A stretch of DNA of 64,000 nucleotides from CAMBDS01 sp964355675. Lineage in GTDB: Bacteria > Electryoneota > AABM5-125-24 > Hatepunaeales > Hatepunaeaceae. Under the pieces are notes generated by a model, which had not been told where the DNA came from, did not search any database, and saw only the letters and a list, made by a program, of their open reading frames with translations. Where the stretch lies: contig CAYHEC010000002.1 of the NCBI GenBank assembly GCA_964355675.1, positions 62,001-126,000 of the forward strand, in the 5' to 3' direction. Shown piece by piece: positions 43,813-52,577 of this stretch. The translations under genes and the position numbers were made by a program. How positions within the stretch are numbered: the stretch's first letter is position 1; each line of letters begins with the position of its first letter.

Positions 43813-44661
43813 TTAACAAGGACGGCAAATATAGCTTTGCCATGGTGGTCGCTGGATAGATGCGGCCATCCGAGCCTCCGATTCGCCGTCAAATATTGCA
43901 AACAATGATGAACCACTACCGGCAAGCCCTGCTGTCAAGGCTCCCGCGTCCAATAATTTATCGCGTGCGTCGAGAAGTGTCGGATGAGATGAAAAAGCAA
44001 TTGACTCAAAATCATTCGAGTAATGCCCTTCTTGCGGCCTCGAATCGACGCTAAGCGAACGAACCCTTAAGTTAGCAATTATTGAAGCCTCTGTCAAGGA
44101 GTTATCAAACTCTCGATAGGCTTGAGCTGTTGAAATTTGGAATCCGGGCCATAATATCAGAATCCAGCGATCTTCAGACAACTCGACCGTTCGCTCAAGT
44201 CGTTCCCCAAGCCCCTTTCCTATGGCAGAACTCCAGTTTTTTAGAAAAAATGGAACATCCGCCCCTATTTCAAGTGCGAGAGCTACCAATCGATGGTCAG
44301 TTAATTCTATTGAAAAAAGATCCGCCATAATTTTAATAACGGCCGCGGCGTCACTGGATCCGCCTCCCAGTCCTGCTCCAGTCGGAATTCTTTTTGTCAA
44401 TGATATCTCGACACCTTCTTTGATGTCATAGAGTTTGAGAAATCCTGCCGCCGCTTTTACCGAAAGGTTGTTCCTTGGATCATCGGTCACCCGATCCCCG
44501 GTATAAGATACGCCCGATCTTGATGGAAATACAGCAACAACATCGGAAAGACTTATTCTCTGAAAAACCGTCTCAATTTCGTGGTAACCATCTGATCTTT
44601 TTGAGAGAATTCTTAAGCCAAGGTTAATTTTGGCAAAAGCGCTTTGGGTAATGATCCTCAT
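43813..44661 (-). CDS. ispE: 4-diphosphocytidyl-2-C-methyl-D-erythritol kinase
   Basis: The 282-residue GHMP kinase has AFAKINLGLRIL, DGYHEIETVFQ, the ATP loop PTGAGLGGGSSDAAA (about 92-106) and the C-terminal GSGSSLFAIF. It phosphorylates CDP-ME in the MEP isoprenoid pathway. The ATG overlaps the stop of the membrane protein upstream as ATGA. Its C-terminus (CRPC) is longer than in some homologues. Confidence 0.95.
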   Translation of the reverse strand: MRIITQSAFAKINLGLRILSKRSDGYHEIETVFQRISLSDVVAVFPSRSGVSYTGDRVTDDPRNNLSVKAAAGFLKLYDIKEGVEISLTKRIPTGAGLGGGSSDAAAVIKIMADLFSIELTDHRLVALALEIGADVPFFLKNWSSAIGKGLGERLERTVELSEDRWILILWPGFQISTAQAYREFDNSLTEASIIANLRVRSLSVDSRPQEGHYSNDFESIAFSSHPTLLDARDKLLDAGALTAGLAGSGSSLFAIFDGESEARMAASIQRPPWQSYICRPC

Positions 44662-45713
44662 AACCGCTTTCTGCCACTTTTATTTTGAAGCTCAGTTTCT
44701 TCTATTTTCTTAAGTTCGTTCAAATGCAATCCCTCGCGCCACATAAATGGCAGACCGACCATAATGTAATATACTAATGAAACCGCATGAATAACCACCG
44801 CAAACCCAGCCGCTTGATCGGTTGGCACATCGAATAACGACATCCCAAAAATCAGAACCGCATGGAACGTACCGACTCCGGCCGGAGCCGCAGGAAGCGA
44901 GACGCCAATCGCACTGATAACCAGTACAACAAAACTCGCCAGAATTGGCTGGACTCCGATAACAGGGTATAGACGAGGAAAATCGAAAGCTATTAATACC
45001 AGATAACCCTGTAATCCATACAACACCCAGAGTATAAATGTTTCAAGGAGGATTGCCCAGTGATGTTCAGTTTGCCTGAACATCGCAAATCCTGCCACGA
45101 ATTCTGCCCCCTTGTTGCGGATTATCCGAGCTATTTTCCCTTCACCAAGAATTCTTCCGATTCGACCACCGAACGGATCTTTGTCAACCGCCAAATATAT
45201 AGTGACTAAGATACCAATCCCAGCAAGAAGTCCAAAAACAATGGCGCCTTCAGCTAACTCTTTAGGAAACGGAAACAGAAACCCAACCACTGCCGCAACT
45301 ACCAACAAAGAAAACATGTCAAGTATTCGTTCTATCAATACCGTCCCAACTCCAGAACTCGTGGGGATATTCTGACGCTGAGCAAGCATTACTCCACGGA
45401 TAACTTCGCCCATTCTCAACGGAAGAATCGAATTCGCCAGATATCCCACCATTTGAAGGCTGAAACTATCGAACAGCTTCAACTTACTGAGATTGCGAAC
45501 CATCAACACCCAACGATGAGAACGAACCAGAACGTGAACTGGAGTTATAAAAAAGCAGATCAGCAATGGCATCAGATGAACTTCGCCCAATATATTAACC
45601 AGATGGTTGATATCAAGCCTTGTGTCACCGAAAAGAGCCGTTCTTAGATCTGCCTGCCCCAATATCAGCCTTCCGATATGAGGCTTCCAAAGTATCAGAT
45701 AGAAAAAGACCAC
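44658..45713 (-). CDS. Lysylphosphatidylglycerol-synthase-TM-like (flippase-like) membrane protein
   Basis: The 351-residue protein has about 7-8 membrane segments and the LPG_synthase_TM/UPF0104 pattern: HRWVLMVRN, NSILPLRMGEVIRGVMLAQ, ERILDMFSLLVV and SLPAAPAGVGTFHAVLIFG. Such proteins are thought to flip lipids or to belong to glycolipid pathways. The GTG at 45713 may be too late: in-frame codons upstream to about 45761 encode RRKVLFGLLLSVV, typical of the family, but only non-standard starts (ATT) are available there. It overlaps ispE as ATGA. Confidence 0.85.
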   Translation of the reverse strand: MVFFYLILWKPHIGRLILGQADLRTALFGDTRLDINHLVNILGEVHLMPLLICFFITPVHVLVRSHRWVLMVRNLSKLKLFDSFSLQMVGYLANSILPLRMGEVIRGVMLAQRQNIPTSSGVGTVLIERILDMFSLLVVAAVVGFLFPFPKELAEGAIVFGLLAGIGILVTIYLAVDKDPFGGRIGRILGEGKIARIIRNKGAEFVAGFAMFRQTEHHWAILLETFILWVLYGLQGYLVLIAFDFPRLYPVIGVQPILASFVVLVISAIGVSLPAAPAGVGTFHAVLIFGMSLFDVPTDQAAGFAVVIHAVSLVYYIMVGLPFMWREGLHLNELKKIEETELQNKSGRKRL

Positions 45714-45777
45714 GCTCAGGAGCAGTCCGAATAGGACCTTTCTTCGACCAACTAAGATAATTTACTCACAGATAGGT

Positions 45778-46416
45778 TTAGCGAAGATCGAATAATTCGG
45801 CTCCTTCAGGAATAACAAAAGTCGTTTCTTGCTGATCGACAGCTCCGTCGATAGTGATATTCTGCAAAATATATGTTGTACGATTGCCGTTCAAGTCATC
45901 CATCTGCATCTTGTGGATGATCATGTTGCTGGTCGTTACCCATATCGTCGCACTCGACATAAAAGACTCATCAGCTTTCAATGGAGTAAGGTCGAGCCGA
46001 AATCCCTCTTGTCCAACAACCGAAACAGTGTTAATACCAACAGCTTGGAATTCACCGCCAAGATCAAGTAGTATTCGCCGGGGTAGCAAATTCGAGGCAT
46101 CTTTCACCGGCTCAATCATCACCTGATTTTTCAATGAATTATACCGGTATAGATTTGCGCCGTCGCACACAATAACCTGCTCAGGGGTCTCCATGCGAAA
46201 ACGATCACCTTCAGCCGCAACTATTGTTCCTTTCCGAATAACCAGCTCACCGGTAAATTGCCACTGAAATTGTTCCGTAAATTCAGAGCGGAAAGTTTTT
46301 ATCGATTTGTAATGTTTTCGAATATCTTTCAAAGCACTGGTCGGGCTACTGGGAATCGCCGCAGACACTTGCATGGCGACAACAAGGAATAGAGCTATTA
46401 TAAGTTTTGTCCTCAA
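45778..46416 (-). CDS. lolA: LolA-like outer-membrane lipoprotein carrier
   Basis: The 212-residue protein starts with a signal peptide (LIIALFLVVAMQVSA). The mature part has the LolA half-barrel pattern: YKSIKTFRSEFTEQFQW, GELVIRKG, FRMETPEQVIVCDGANLYRYN and ILLDLGG. LolA ferries lipoproteins across the periplasm. The ATG overlaps the ftsK stop as ATGA, a common ftsK-lolA pairing. LolA implies a true outer membrane. Confidence 0.92.
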   Translation of the reverse strand: MRTKLIIALFLVVAMQVSAAIPSSPTSALKDIRKHYKSIKTFRSEFTEQFQWQFTGELVIRKGTIVAAEGDRFRMETPEQVIVCDGANLYRYNSLKNQVMIEPVKDASNLLPRRILLDLGGEFQAVGINTVSVVGQEGFRLDLTPLKADESFMSSATIWVTTSNMIIHKMQMDDLNGNRTTYILQNITIDGAVDQQETTFVIPEGAELFDLR

Positions 46417-48734
46417 ATTTCAATCCCATATCGATCTCGCAACTCCTCCGGAGTTACTAATACCTGCCTTGCTTTGGAACCATCAAACGGACCAACGATC
46501 CCTGACTGTTCAAGTTCATCGATTAGTCTTGCCGCACGTGAATAGCCAACTCGAAGCCTCCTCTGCAATATCGATACCGAGCCTTGATCGACCTTTACAA
46601 CTATTCGAGCGGCTTCCTCGAAATACTCATCTGATGAATTCACCAGATTCGTATCGCTGTTTGCGCCTTTTATTTTTGACGTTTCTGGGTCTGGAAGCAC
46701 AAATTCATCAGAAACTGGTGGTTGAGACCGGATAAAATCAACGACACGCTCAACCTCCTCCGTTGTTGCAAGTGCACCGTGAGCTCGTCTTAATAGCCCC
46801 CCCGGTCCCATGAACAACATGTCGCCTCGCCCCAATAACGCCTCAGCACCGATCGAATCAAGTATCGTGCGGGAGTCCGGTCGCGCCGCAACTTGGAAAG
46901 CTATCCGCCCGGGAAAGTTCGCCTTGATCAGACCGGTTACGACATCCACGGAAGGACGCTGGGTTGCGACCACCAAATGAATTCCGACTGCCCTTGACAT
47001 CTGCGCCAGCCGCACTACTACCTCCTCAAATTCGCGCCGCACACTCATCATCAGATCAGCCAGTTCATCGACTATCACGACAATGTAAGGCAAATGAGGC
47101 CGCTTGCCATCCGCTTCAGCGATTTCCGCCGGATGAACAATCCGCCAACGGTTATATTCCTCAAGCCCTCTGACCCCGACTTCTGCCAGAATATCATACC
47201 GCCGTTCCATCTCGGCATGGACACTCCTTAACGCAAGGACCGCGTTTTCTGGTGTTGTGATCACATCTTCACCAAGCCCTCGTGGTGAAATCAGATGCTG
47301 GTAGATGAGTCGCGAGTAGAGCGATAATTCTAATTTCTTGGGATCGACGAGAACCACGCGGAGATTATTCGGGTCGCTACGATAAAGAAGGCTTAACAAT
47401 ATAATGTTGATACAAACTGATTTGCCAGATCCGGTGGCTCCTGCCACAAGAAGATGAGGCAATTTCGCAAGATCAACTAAAAATATGTTACCTTCTGCAT
47501 CCTTGCCAAGAGCGACAGTCAGCGGGCCTTTGGCGTTACGAAATTCCTCAGATCCAATGACTTCTCTGATATAAACAGTCTCTGGATTTCGATTGGGAAT
47601 TTCGATTCCAATCGCGGCTTCCCCAGGAATCGGAGCGAGAATTCGTATCCCCCGCGCTCTCAATGCCATAGCAATGTCGTCTGAAAGTCCAGAGATTTTA
47701 GATACTTTCACATCGGCAGATGGCTCAAGATCATATCGTGTTATGACTGGCCCGGGATTCGTCTTGATTACTTTTGCTTTTACACCAAGACTGGCAAGCT
47801 TCTCTTCTAATCGCCGCGAGTTATCTTTCAGCTCAGCATCGGTCAATGATTCTCGCACCAAGGGAGGAGGATCAAGCAATCTCAGCGGTGGTAGCTCGCG
47901 GATGCCTTGCACAACAGCTAAAGCGCCTTCATCCGCTATTCTGTTCATCGATGGAGGTAGTGTCGGCGAGCGTGGCTTTGCGGATAAAACGGAACCTCGA
48001 GAGACTATCGTATCATTCGGTCGTTTATCAAGTCGTTCAGAGTGAATTATAACATCATCATCGTCAAAAGGTTCCTCTTTGTCGCTATCTTTTTGGGTAG
48101 TACTGTCTTTAAGGAATTCGCGTAAGGTGTTGACAACATAAATGGGGAAACGGTAAAAAACAAGTTCAAGCCACTCGGTTAGTTTAAAGTCAAATAAAAT
48201 CACCGCAAACGCTGCAAAAACGGCAAGAGCCAGAAGAGCTGTGCCTGCCGCATTTAGGAAATAGTTTGAAAAATGCAGTAGTACTAAGGAAGGTGCGCCG
48301 GTCACAAGTTCCTCTTCGACCGGAAAGCCAAGAAACTGCCTTGTCAGTGCTGTACCGAAACCAATATAGAACCCTATTACCAGTGCAATCGTGATCCATC
48401 GCCAAGGCTTGAACTTCCAACGACTGAATCTACCGACCAGCAACAGCCCTATCGAGACTGGCAGAGCCATAGTCCCAAATCTCCCAAAAAGGGCTGTCAT
48501 TAGGAAATTTGCTACTGCACCGCCAATCTTGCCGAATAATCCAGTTGATTGTCCCGTACTATCGACACTAAACGTAAGTATTGCAATAAATAAGAAAACA
48601 AAAATAAATAGTAGCAGAAGGTAGAAAAGCTGTCCAGCATTCCTGCTTTTAGTTCCAGTTGATGGTTTAGGCAGGGTTTCTGAGTTATTGGCGGGTGAAT
48701 TTTTGGCGTTCAAGTAAGAAGAACGTTTATTCAA
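46413..48734 (-). CDS. ftsK: DNA translocase FtsK/SpoIIIE
   Basis: The 773-residue protein has four N-terminal membrane helices (about 40-200), an alpha/beta motor with Walker A GATGSGKS (about 430-437), PHLPYIVVIVDELADLMM (Walker B) and TQRPSVDVVTGLIKANFPGRIAF, and a C-terminal gamma winged helix (RLRVGYSRAARLIDELEQ). It moves chromosomes at division. The start is TTG at 48734. A hairpin lies 7 bases upstream of the start codon. Confidence 0.95.
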   Translation of the reverse strand: MNKRSSYLNAKNSPANNSETLPKPSTGTKSRNAGQLFYLLLLFIFVFLFIAILTFSVDSTGQSTGLFGKIGGAVANFLMTALFGRFGTMALPVSIGLLLVGRFSRWKFKPWRWITIALVIGFYIGFGTALTRQFLGFPVEEELVTGAPSLVLLHFSNYFLNAAGTALLALAVFAAFAVILFDFKLTEWLELVFYRFPIYVVNTLREFLKDSTTQKDSDKEEPFDDDDVIIHSERLDKRPNDTIVSRGSVLSAKPRSPTLPPSMNRIADEGALAVVQGIRELPPLRLLDPPPLVRESLTDAELKDNSRRLEEKLASLGVKAKVIKTNPGPVITRYDLEPSADVKVSKISGLSDDIAMALRARGIRILAPIPGEAAIGIEIPNRNPETVYIREVIGSEEFRNAKGPLTVALGKDAEGNIFLVDLAKLPHLLVAGATGSGKSVCINIILLSLLYRSDPNNLRVVLVDPKKLELSLYSRLIYQHLISPRGLGEDVITTPENAVLALRSVHAEMERRYDILAEVGVRGLEEYNRWRIVHPAEIAEADGKRPHLPYIVVIVDELADLMMSVRREFEEVVVRLAQMSRAVGIHLVVATQRPSVDVVTGLIKANFPGRIAFQVAARPDSRTILDSIGAEALLGRGDMLFMGPGGLLRRAHGALATTEEVERVVDFIRSQPPVSDEFVLPDPETSKIKGANSDTNLVNSSDEYFEEAARIVVKVDQGSVSILQRRLRVGYSRAARLIDELEQSGIVGPFDGSKARQVLVTPEELRDRYGIEI

Positions 48735-48740
48735 ATGAGC

Positions 48741-48770
48741 TTACTGGCAGACAAAGACGTCTGCCAGTAA
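48741..48770 (-). repeat. Pyrimidine-tetraloop hairpin, copy 6
   Basis: TTACTGGCAGAC pairs with GTCTGCCAGTAA over a perfect 12 bp. On the minus strand the loop reads G-TCTT-T with a closing G-T wobble. It abuts the ftsK start. Confidence 0.75.
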
Positions 48771-48825
48771 AAAAACAATCTTTCCATCAGTCGATGATGT
48801 TTTGTTGCGGAAGCAAATTTTCTTA

Positions 48826-49620
48826 TCAAGATGCTTCCCACTTTACAAGCTTGCCATCCTTAATAACCGGAACAATCGGCAACACGCCTGTCGCCGCACA
48901 ATGCGGCAGATCCGCTTCCATCCCGATACTGACCAGATAGCGTCCGTGGTCAGAATTGTACAATAGTGACAGAATGTCATCTCCAAATTCTCGCGCCATT
49001 AATCGTGACGCTCTTGCGGCGTCGTTAAGATTTGGCTCGCTTTCCAGACGTGAACTTAATCTCTCCACCAACTGTCCGCTACATACTGCATCCTCGATTG
49101 AAAAACGGTTCTGCTTCCCAGCACAAAGTATGGCAAGTGGATAAAATTCGGACTCGTGTAAAATTGCTTCGATAACTGTTGACAAATTAACAAATCCACA
49201 CAGAAAAACTGTGTTCGAACCAGATGCCTTGACTACTGACGGGGTTCCGTTGGTACTTCCAAAAATGAGCGTTTTACCTCGCACTCGTTCACGAGTATAA
49301 TCACTGGGAGAATTTCCCAAATGGAACCCATCGATCAGTTTGCCATCCCGTTCGCCACAGAGTAAAATATCATCACGAGCCAGTTGGGAAGCGAGTGACG
49401 TTGCCCCTGAGATCGAACTGACAGGAATTACGCCTCGCGCGCCGTTGGAAAGGGCTGTCGAGATCGATGTTGCCGATCTCAGCACATCGATGACGACTGT
49501 GATACGATAGGCACGAAGCCGCTCTTCAGTCACTTCGGCGGGTGAAAAAAATACGTCGATTACCCGCTCAGACGCATGCCGCACATTCGAGTCTTCTTGC
49601 TCTTTGATCTTGGTTTTCAA
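48826..49620 (-). CDS. comB: 2-phosphosulfolactate phosphatase (ComB)
   Basis: The 264-residue protein matches ComB: VVIDVLRSATSI, LLCGERDGKLIDGFHLGNSPSDYT, FGSTNGTPSV and VFLCGFVNLSTV. ComB removes phosphate from 2-phosphosulfolactate in coenzyme M synthesis of methanogens; bacterial homologues may make sulfolactate or another product. No other comA or comC homologue is seen here. The TTG at 49620 or an internal GTG (about 49581) could be the start. Confidence 0.88.
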   Translation of the reverse strand: MKTKIKEQEDSNVRHASERVIDVFFSPAEVTEERLRAYRITVVIDVLRSATSISTALSNGARGVIPVSSISGATSLASQLARDDILLCGERDGKLIDGFHLGNSPSDYTRERVRGKTLIFGSTNGTPSVVKASGSNTVFLCGFVNLSTVIEAILHESEFYPLAILCAGKQNRFSIEDAVCSGQLVERLSSRLESEPNLNDAARASRLMAREFGDDILSLLYNSDHGRYLVSIGMEADLPHCAATGVLPIVPVIKDGKLVKWEAS

Positions 49621-49784
49621 ACTGAACCTGCAAATTATCAGCCCGGTACTTGGCGCTCGAAGCGATATTAATTCAGATTAACTACCATTTATTAATAACG
49701 TCACGAACCGGGAATTGTTAGACTACAATCGATCACAAATCGTAATATACGATTATTTTGACGGTCTCAAAGGACGTCGTAAGA

Positions 49785-50867
49785 CTATTTACTTCTTTGA
49801 TAGAACGGTGTCTGGGAGATCACCGCCTTGACTTGACGACCACGGACATCCAGCGCGATTTCGTTTCCGATAACGTCGTGAGGTTTATTAATATATGCCA
49901 GCCCGATGGCCTTATTCAATATCGGCGAGAATCCGCCCGAAGTTACCTCGCCAATCTTGACTCCGTCCTGAATTACATCTGCATGTTGACGGGCTATGCC
50001 TTTCTCGGTAAGAATGAAGCCCAATAGCTTTCGAATTGGATCGTCTTTCGCCTTGAGGACTGGTTCGAATCCGACAAAACCGCCCGGTTTCTTCATTTTT
50101 GTGATCCAACCGAGTCCTGCTTCATGCGGAGTCGTTGTATTATCGATGTCATTACCATACAGACAATAACAAACCTCGAGACGAAGCGAATCCCGTGCCC
50201 CAAGGCCGATCGGTTTCAGGTCGAGCGGTTTGCCTGCCTGCCATACTGCATCCCAAAGTGTTACGGAGTTAGCACGATCTACATAAATCTCGAAGCCATC
50301 CTCGCCGGTATAGCCCGTGCGCGAAAAAATGACCGGCACTCCTTTGACATGTCCTTTACGGAAGTGGTAGTACTCAACGTCATCGGTAGGCACATCAGCG
50401 ATATTACGAACGAGTTCAGCCGCTCGAGGGCCTTGAATGGCAAGCAAAGAAGTATTGTCGGAGATATTTCTCAGCGCAACGTCGCCTTCGAGGTGGCTGG
50501 AAAGCCAGTCGAAATCTTTGTCGATGTTTGAGGCGTTAACGACCAACATATAGTGGTCGGGAAACCGATAGACGAGCAGATCATCGACTACGCCGCCGTT
50601 GTCATAGAGCATCGCTGAGTACTGAATTTGACCGACTTCGAGAGTTGAGACGTTGTTGATTGTCATCCGATTGAGCCATTTTTCGGCATCGGATCCGTTG
50701 ACGATAAATTCGCCCATGTGTGATACATCGAAGAGGCCGACAGCGTTCCTGACGTGGAGGTGTTCTTCGATGATGGAGGAATACTGAACCGGCATGATGA
50801 AGCCTGCGAACGGGACCATTTTCCCGCCGAGCGCGACATGCTGATCTTCAAGAGCTATGTGATTCAT
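49785..50867 (-). CDS. gcvT: Glycine cleavage system aminomethyltransferase (T protein)
   Basis: The 360-residue protein has the GcvT layout: GGKMVPFAGFIMPVQYSS, VGLFDVSHMGEF, a middle domain with ALLAIQGPRA, SRTGYTGEDGFEIY, GLGARDSLRLEVC and EAGLGW, and the late KIGEVTSGGFSP. It transfers the methylene group to tetrahydrofolate. It stands alone with no gcvH or gcvP in the window. Confidence 0.95.
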   Translation of the reverse strand: MNHIALEDQHVALGGKMVPFAGFIMPVQYSSIIEEHLHVRNAVGLFDVSHMGEFIVNGSDAEKWLNRMTINNVSTLEVGQIQYSAMLYDNGGVVDDLLVYRFPDHYMLVVNASNIDKDFDWLSSHLEGDVALRNISDNTSLLAIQGPRAAELVRNIADVPTDDVEYYHFRKGHVKGVPVIFSRTGYTGEDGFEIYVDRANSVTLWDAVWQAGKPLDLKPIGLGARDSLRLEVCYCLYGNDIDNTTTPHEAGLGWITKMKKPGGFVGFEPVLKAKDDPIRKLLGFILTEKGIARQHADVIQDGVKIGEVTSGGFSPILNKAIGLAYINKPHDVIGNEIALDVRGRQVKAVISQTPFYQRSK

Positions 50868-50911
50868 GGTTGTCCTTAATGGGGACGTTGTTGTTATTTG
50901 AGTTAAATGAC

Positions 50912-50932
50912 TAATGATTAATGACTAATGAC
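50912..50932 (+). repeat. Heptamer tandem repeat TAATGAY x3
   Basis: TAATGAT, TAATGAC and TAATGAC lie in tandem, with an imperfect TAAATGAC just before. Confidence 0.7.
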
Positions 50933-50938
50933 TAAAGG

Positions 50939-50962
50939 AGGACGGATCTCCTTATCCGTCCT
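50939..50962 (+). repeat. Pyrimidine-loop hairpin, copy 7
   Basis: AGGACGGAT pairs with ATCCGTCCT around CTCCTT; the centre GGATCTCCTTATCC fits the family core with a C-T mismatch next to TCCT. Confidence 0.7.
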
Positions 50963-51239
50963 TCCAACCCTTGTGCCGACAAAGAAAGCCGGTACCGCGG
51001 GTTCGCAGGTCGTAAGTTACCTGCAGATTTGTGCCACTTGAGATATTGGGAATCGATTTCAACATTTCTCTAACGCGCAACCTATAGAATGCCGTTAACA
51101 AATTCATTTTGAACGTTTTGAAATGGCATTATCGGTTACTCAGTCTGGGGTGCAAGGATTCACCTAACATTTTATATCCCTATTTTAGATTCCCTTCTAC
51201 CCGAACTTAACCGCCGCCTGGATATTAGCTTCCAGCATC

Positions 51240-52316
51240 CTACCCCACCCTTTCCTTAATCGCCACGACTTCCTTGATATTCCCTAACAACACATCCGCA
51301 ATAGTCGGATCGAAGTGTTCGCCGCGTTCGGATCGAATCATCTCAAAGGCATCCTTATGGGAAAACGCCTTCTTATAAGGACGCTCACTGGTGAGCGCGT
51401 CGAAGACGTCAGCAACTGCGCAGATGCGACCTTCGATGGGGATATCCTCACCAGCCAATCCGTTGGGATAGCCTGTTCCATTCCATCTCTCATGATGAGA
51501 TATGGCAATCCGCTCGCCCATTTGAAGAATCGGAAAAGTGGAGCCCTCTAAAATTCCGGCTCCCATACTCGTGTGCTGTCGCATTTTTACCCATTCATCA
51601 ACATTCAGCGGACCGGGACGTATAAGGAGCTCCTCCGGAATCCCAATCTTACCAATATCATGCATCGGGCTTGCATATAGAATGAGCTCTACAAAATTAG
51701 GCGCAAGCTTCAACTTTCGTGCAAGCAACGCTCCAATTAAACCAATGCGCTTAATATGTGCCGCTGTACCACGGTCCTTAAATTCCGTAGCGTTGACGAG
51801 TCTGTGAATCGTTTCAAGGTTCGCGGCATGAAGATGCCGTTGTTGCTCGACTACTTTCTCAAGAGCCACTCTAAGCGCCTCAGTGCGACTCTCAATCTTT
51901 CGTTCCAGATTCAATTGATTATTCTTCAACGCATCGTGCATCGTTTTCATCTTCAGCAATGTCGATGTGCGAAGAAATAATTCGGTATAATCTATTGGCT
52001 TCGTGATAAAATCGCTGACACCGGCTTCCGCCGACCTGATACGGTCGCGACGATCGGTAGATCCGGTTACCATAATGATCGGCAAGTCAGCAAAACGGGA
52101 ATCCGAACGAATCCGGGTAGTAACTTCAAAACCGTCCATTCCGGGCATCATGGCATCCGTCAGAACAAGATCGATATCGAGTTCGAGCTTCGCCAATGCT
52201 TCGAAGCCATCAGAAGCCGTTTCGACTTCGTGCCCGAAAGATGTTAGTATTTCGGCTATTACCGTGCGGACATGCTCATCATCATCGGCAATAAGTATCC
52301 GCCTTTTATCGTTCAA
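51240..52316 (-). CDS. HD-GYP response regulator (c-di-GMP phosphodiesterase type)
   Basis: The 358-residue protein has a receiver domain (1-125) with phosphoacceptor Asp54 in LVLTDAMMPGMDGF and Lys106 in FITKP, a coiled linker, and an HD-GYP domain (about 165-355). HD is SPMHDIGKIG (His219, Asp220), followed by HHERWNGTGYPNGL with GYP at 282-284. This RpfG-like arrangement typically hydrolyses c-di-GMP. No partner kinase is adjacent. Confidence 0.92.
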   Translation of the reverse strand: MNDKRRILIADDDEHVRTVIAEILTSFGHEVETASDGFEALAKLELDIDLVLTDAMMPGMDGFEVTTRIRSDSRFADLPIIMVTGSTDRRDRIRSAEAGVSDFITKPIDYTELFLRTSTLLKMKTMHDALKNNQLNLERKIESRTEALRVALEKVVEQQRHLHAANLETIHRLVNATEFKDRGTAAHIKRIGLIGALLARKLKLAPNFVELILYASPMHDIGKIGIPEELLIRPGPLNVDEWVKMRQHTSMGAGILEGSTFPILQMGERIAISHHERWNGTGYPNGLAGEDIPIEGRICAVADVFDALTSERPYKKAFSHKDAFEMIRSERGEHFDPTIADVLLGNIKEVVAIKERVG

Positions 52317-52503
52317 TTGATTTTCCTAAAGGAATTGAAGCTTTTCCGTTCGTCTTCGACCAACTTCAGAAAGTAAGACATACAATTTACCCTTTTATAT
52401 GCCGCCAAGTCAACTCGCAGAGAGACTCATCACAAATTTTCTTTGTTTGTCAGGCGGCAAGTAAGGTGTCAAGTGGCGAGTAAGGTCTGCTGAAAAGTCA
52501 GGA

Positions 52504-52527
52504 GGACGGATCTCCGTATCCGTCCTA
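52504..52527 (+). repeat. Pyrimidine-loop hairpin, copy 8
   Basis: AGGACGGAT pairs with ATCCGTCCT around CTCCGT. A 21-base segment, 52504-52524, is inverted at 52538-52558. Confidence 0.7.
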
Positions 52528-52537
52528 TCACAACATA

Positions 52538-52558
52538 CGGATACGGAGATCCGTCCTC
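52538..52558 (-). repeat. Pyrimidine-loop hairpin, copy 9 (inverted)
   Basis: This is the exact inverse of 52504-52524, separated from it by 13 bases, so the pair could also form a long 21-bp stem. Confidence 0.7.
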
Positions 52559-52577
52559 TTAAACCCTCCGACCAATG

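Larger units (their letters stand above)
50868..51239. other. gcvT-HD-GYP gap, 372 bp
   Basis: No gene is supported. The gap holds a TAATGAY heptamer repeat (50912-50932), a hairpin (50939-50962) and a GCAGGT/ACCTGC inverted repeat (51005-51024). The rest looks featureless. Confidence 0.6.
52317..52577. other. HD-GYP-uvrA gap
   Basis: These 261 bases have no gene. They hold a GGTCTGCTGAAAAGTC box (52484-52499, exact inverse of 26048-26063) immediately followed by two inverted hairpin copies (52504-52527 and 52538-52558), so here the box and the hairpins form one composite unit. Confidence 0.65.
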
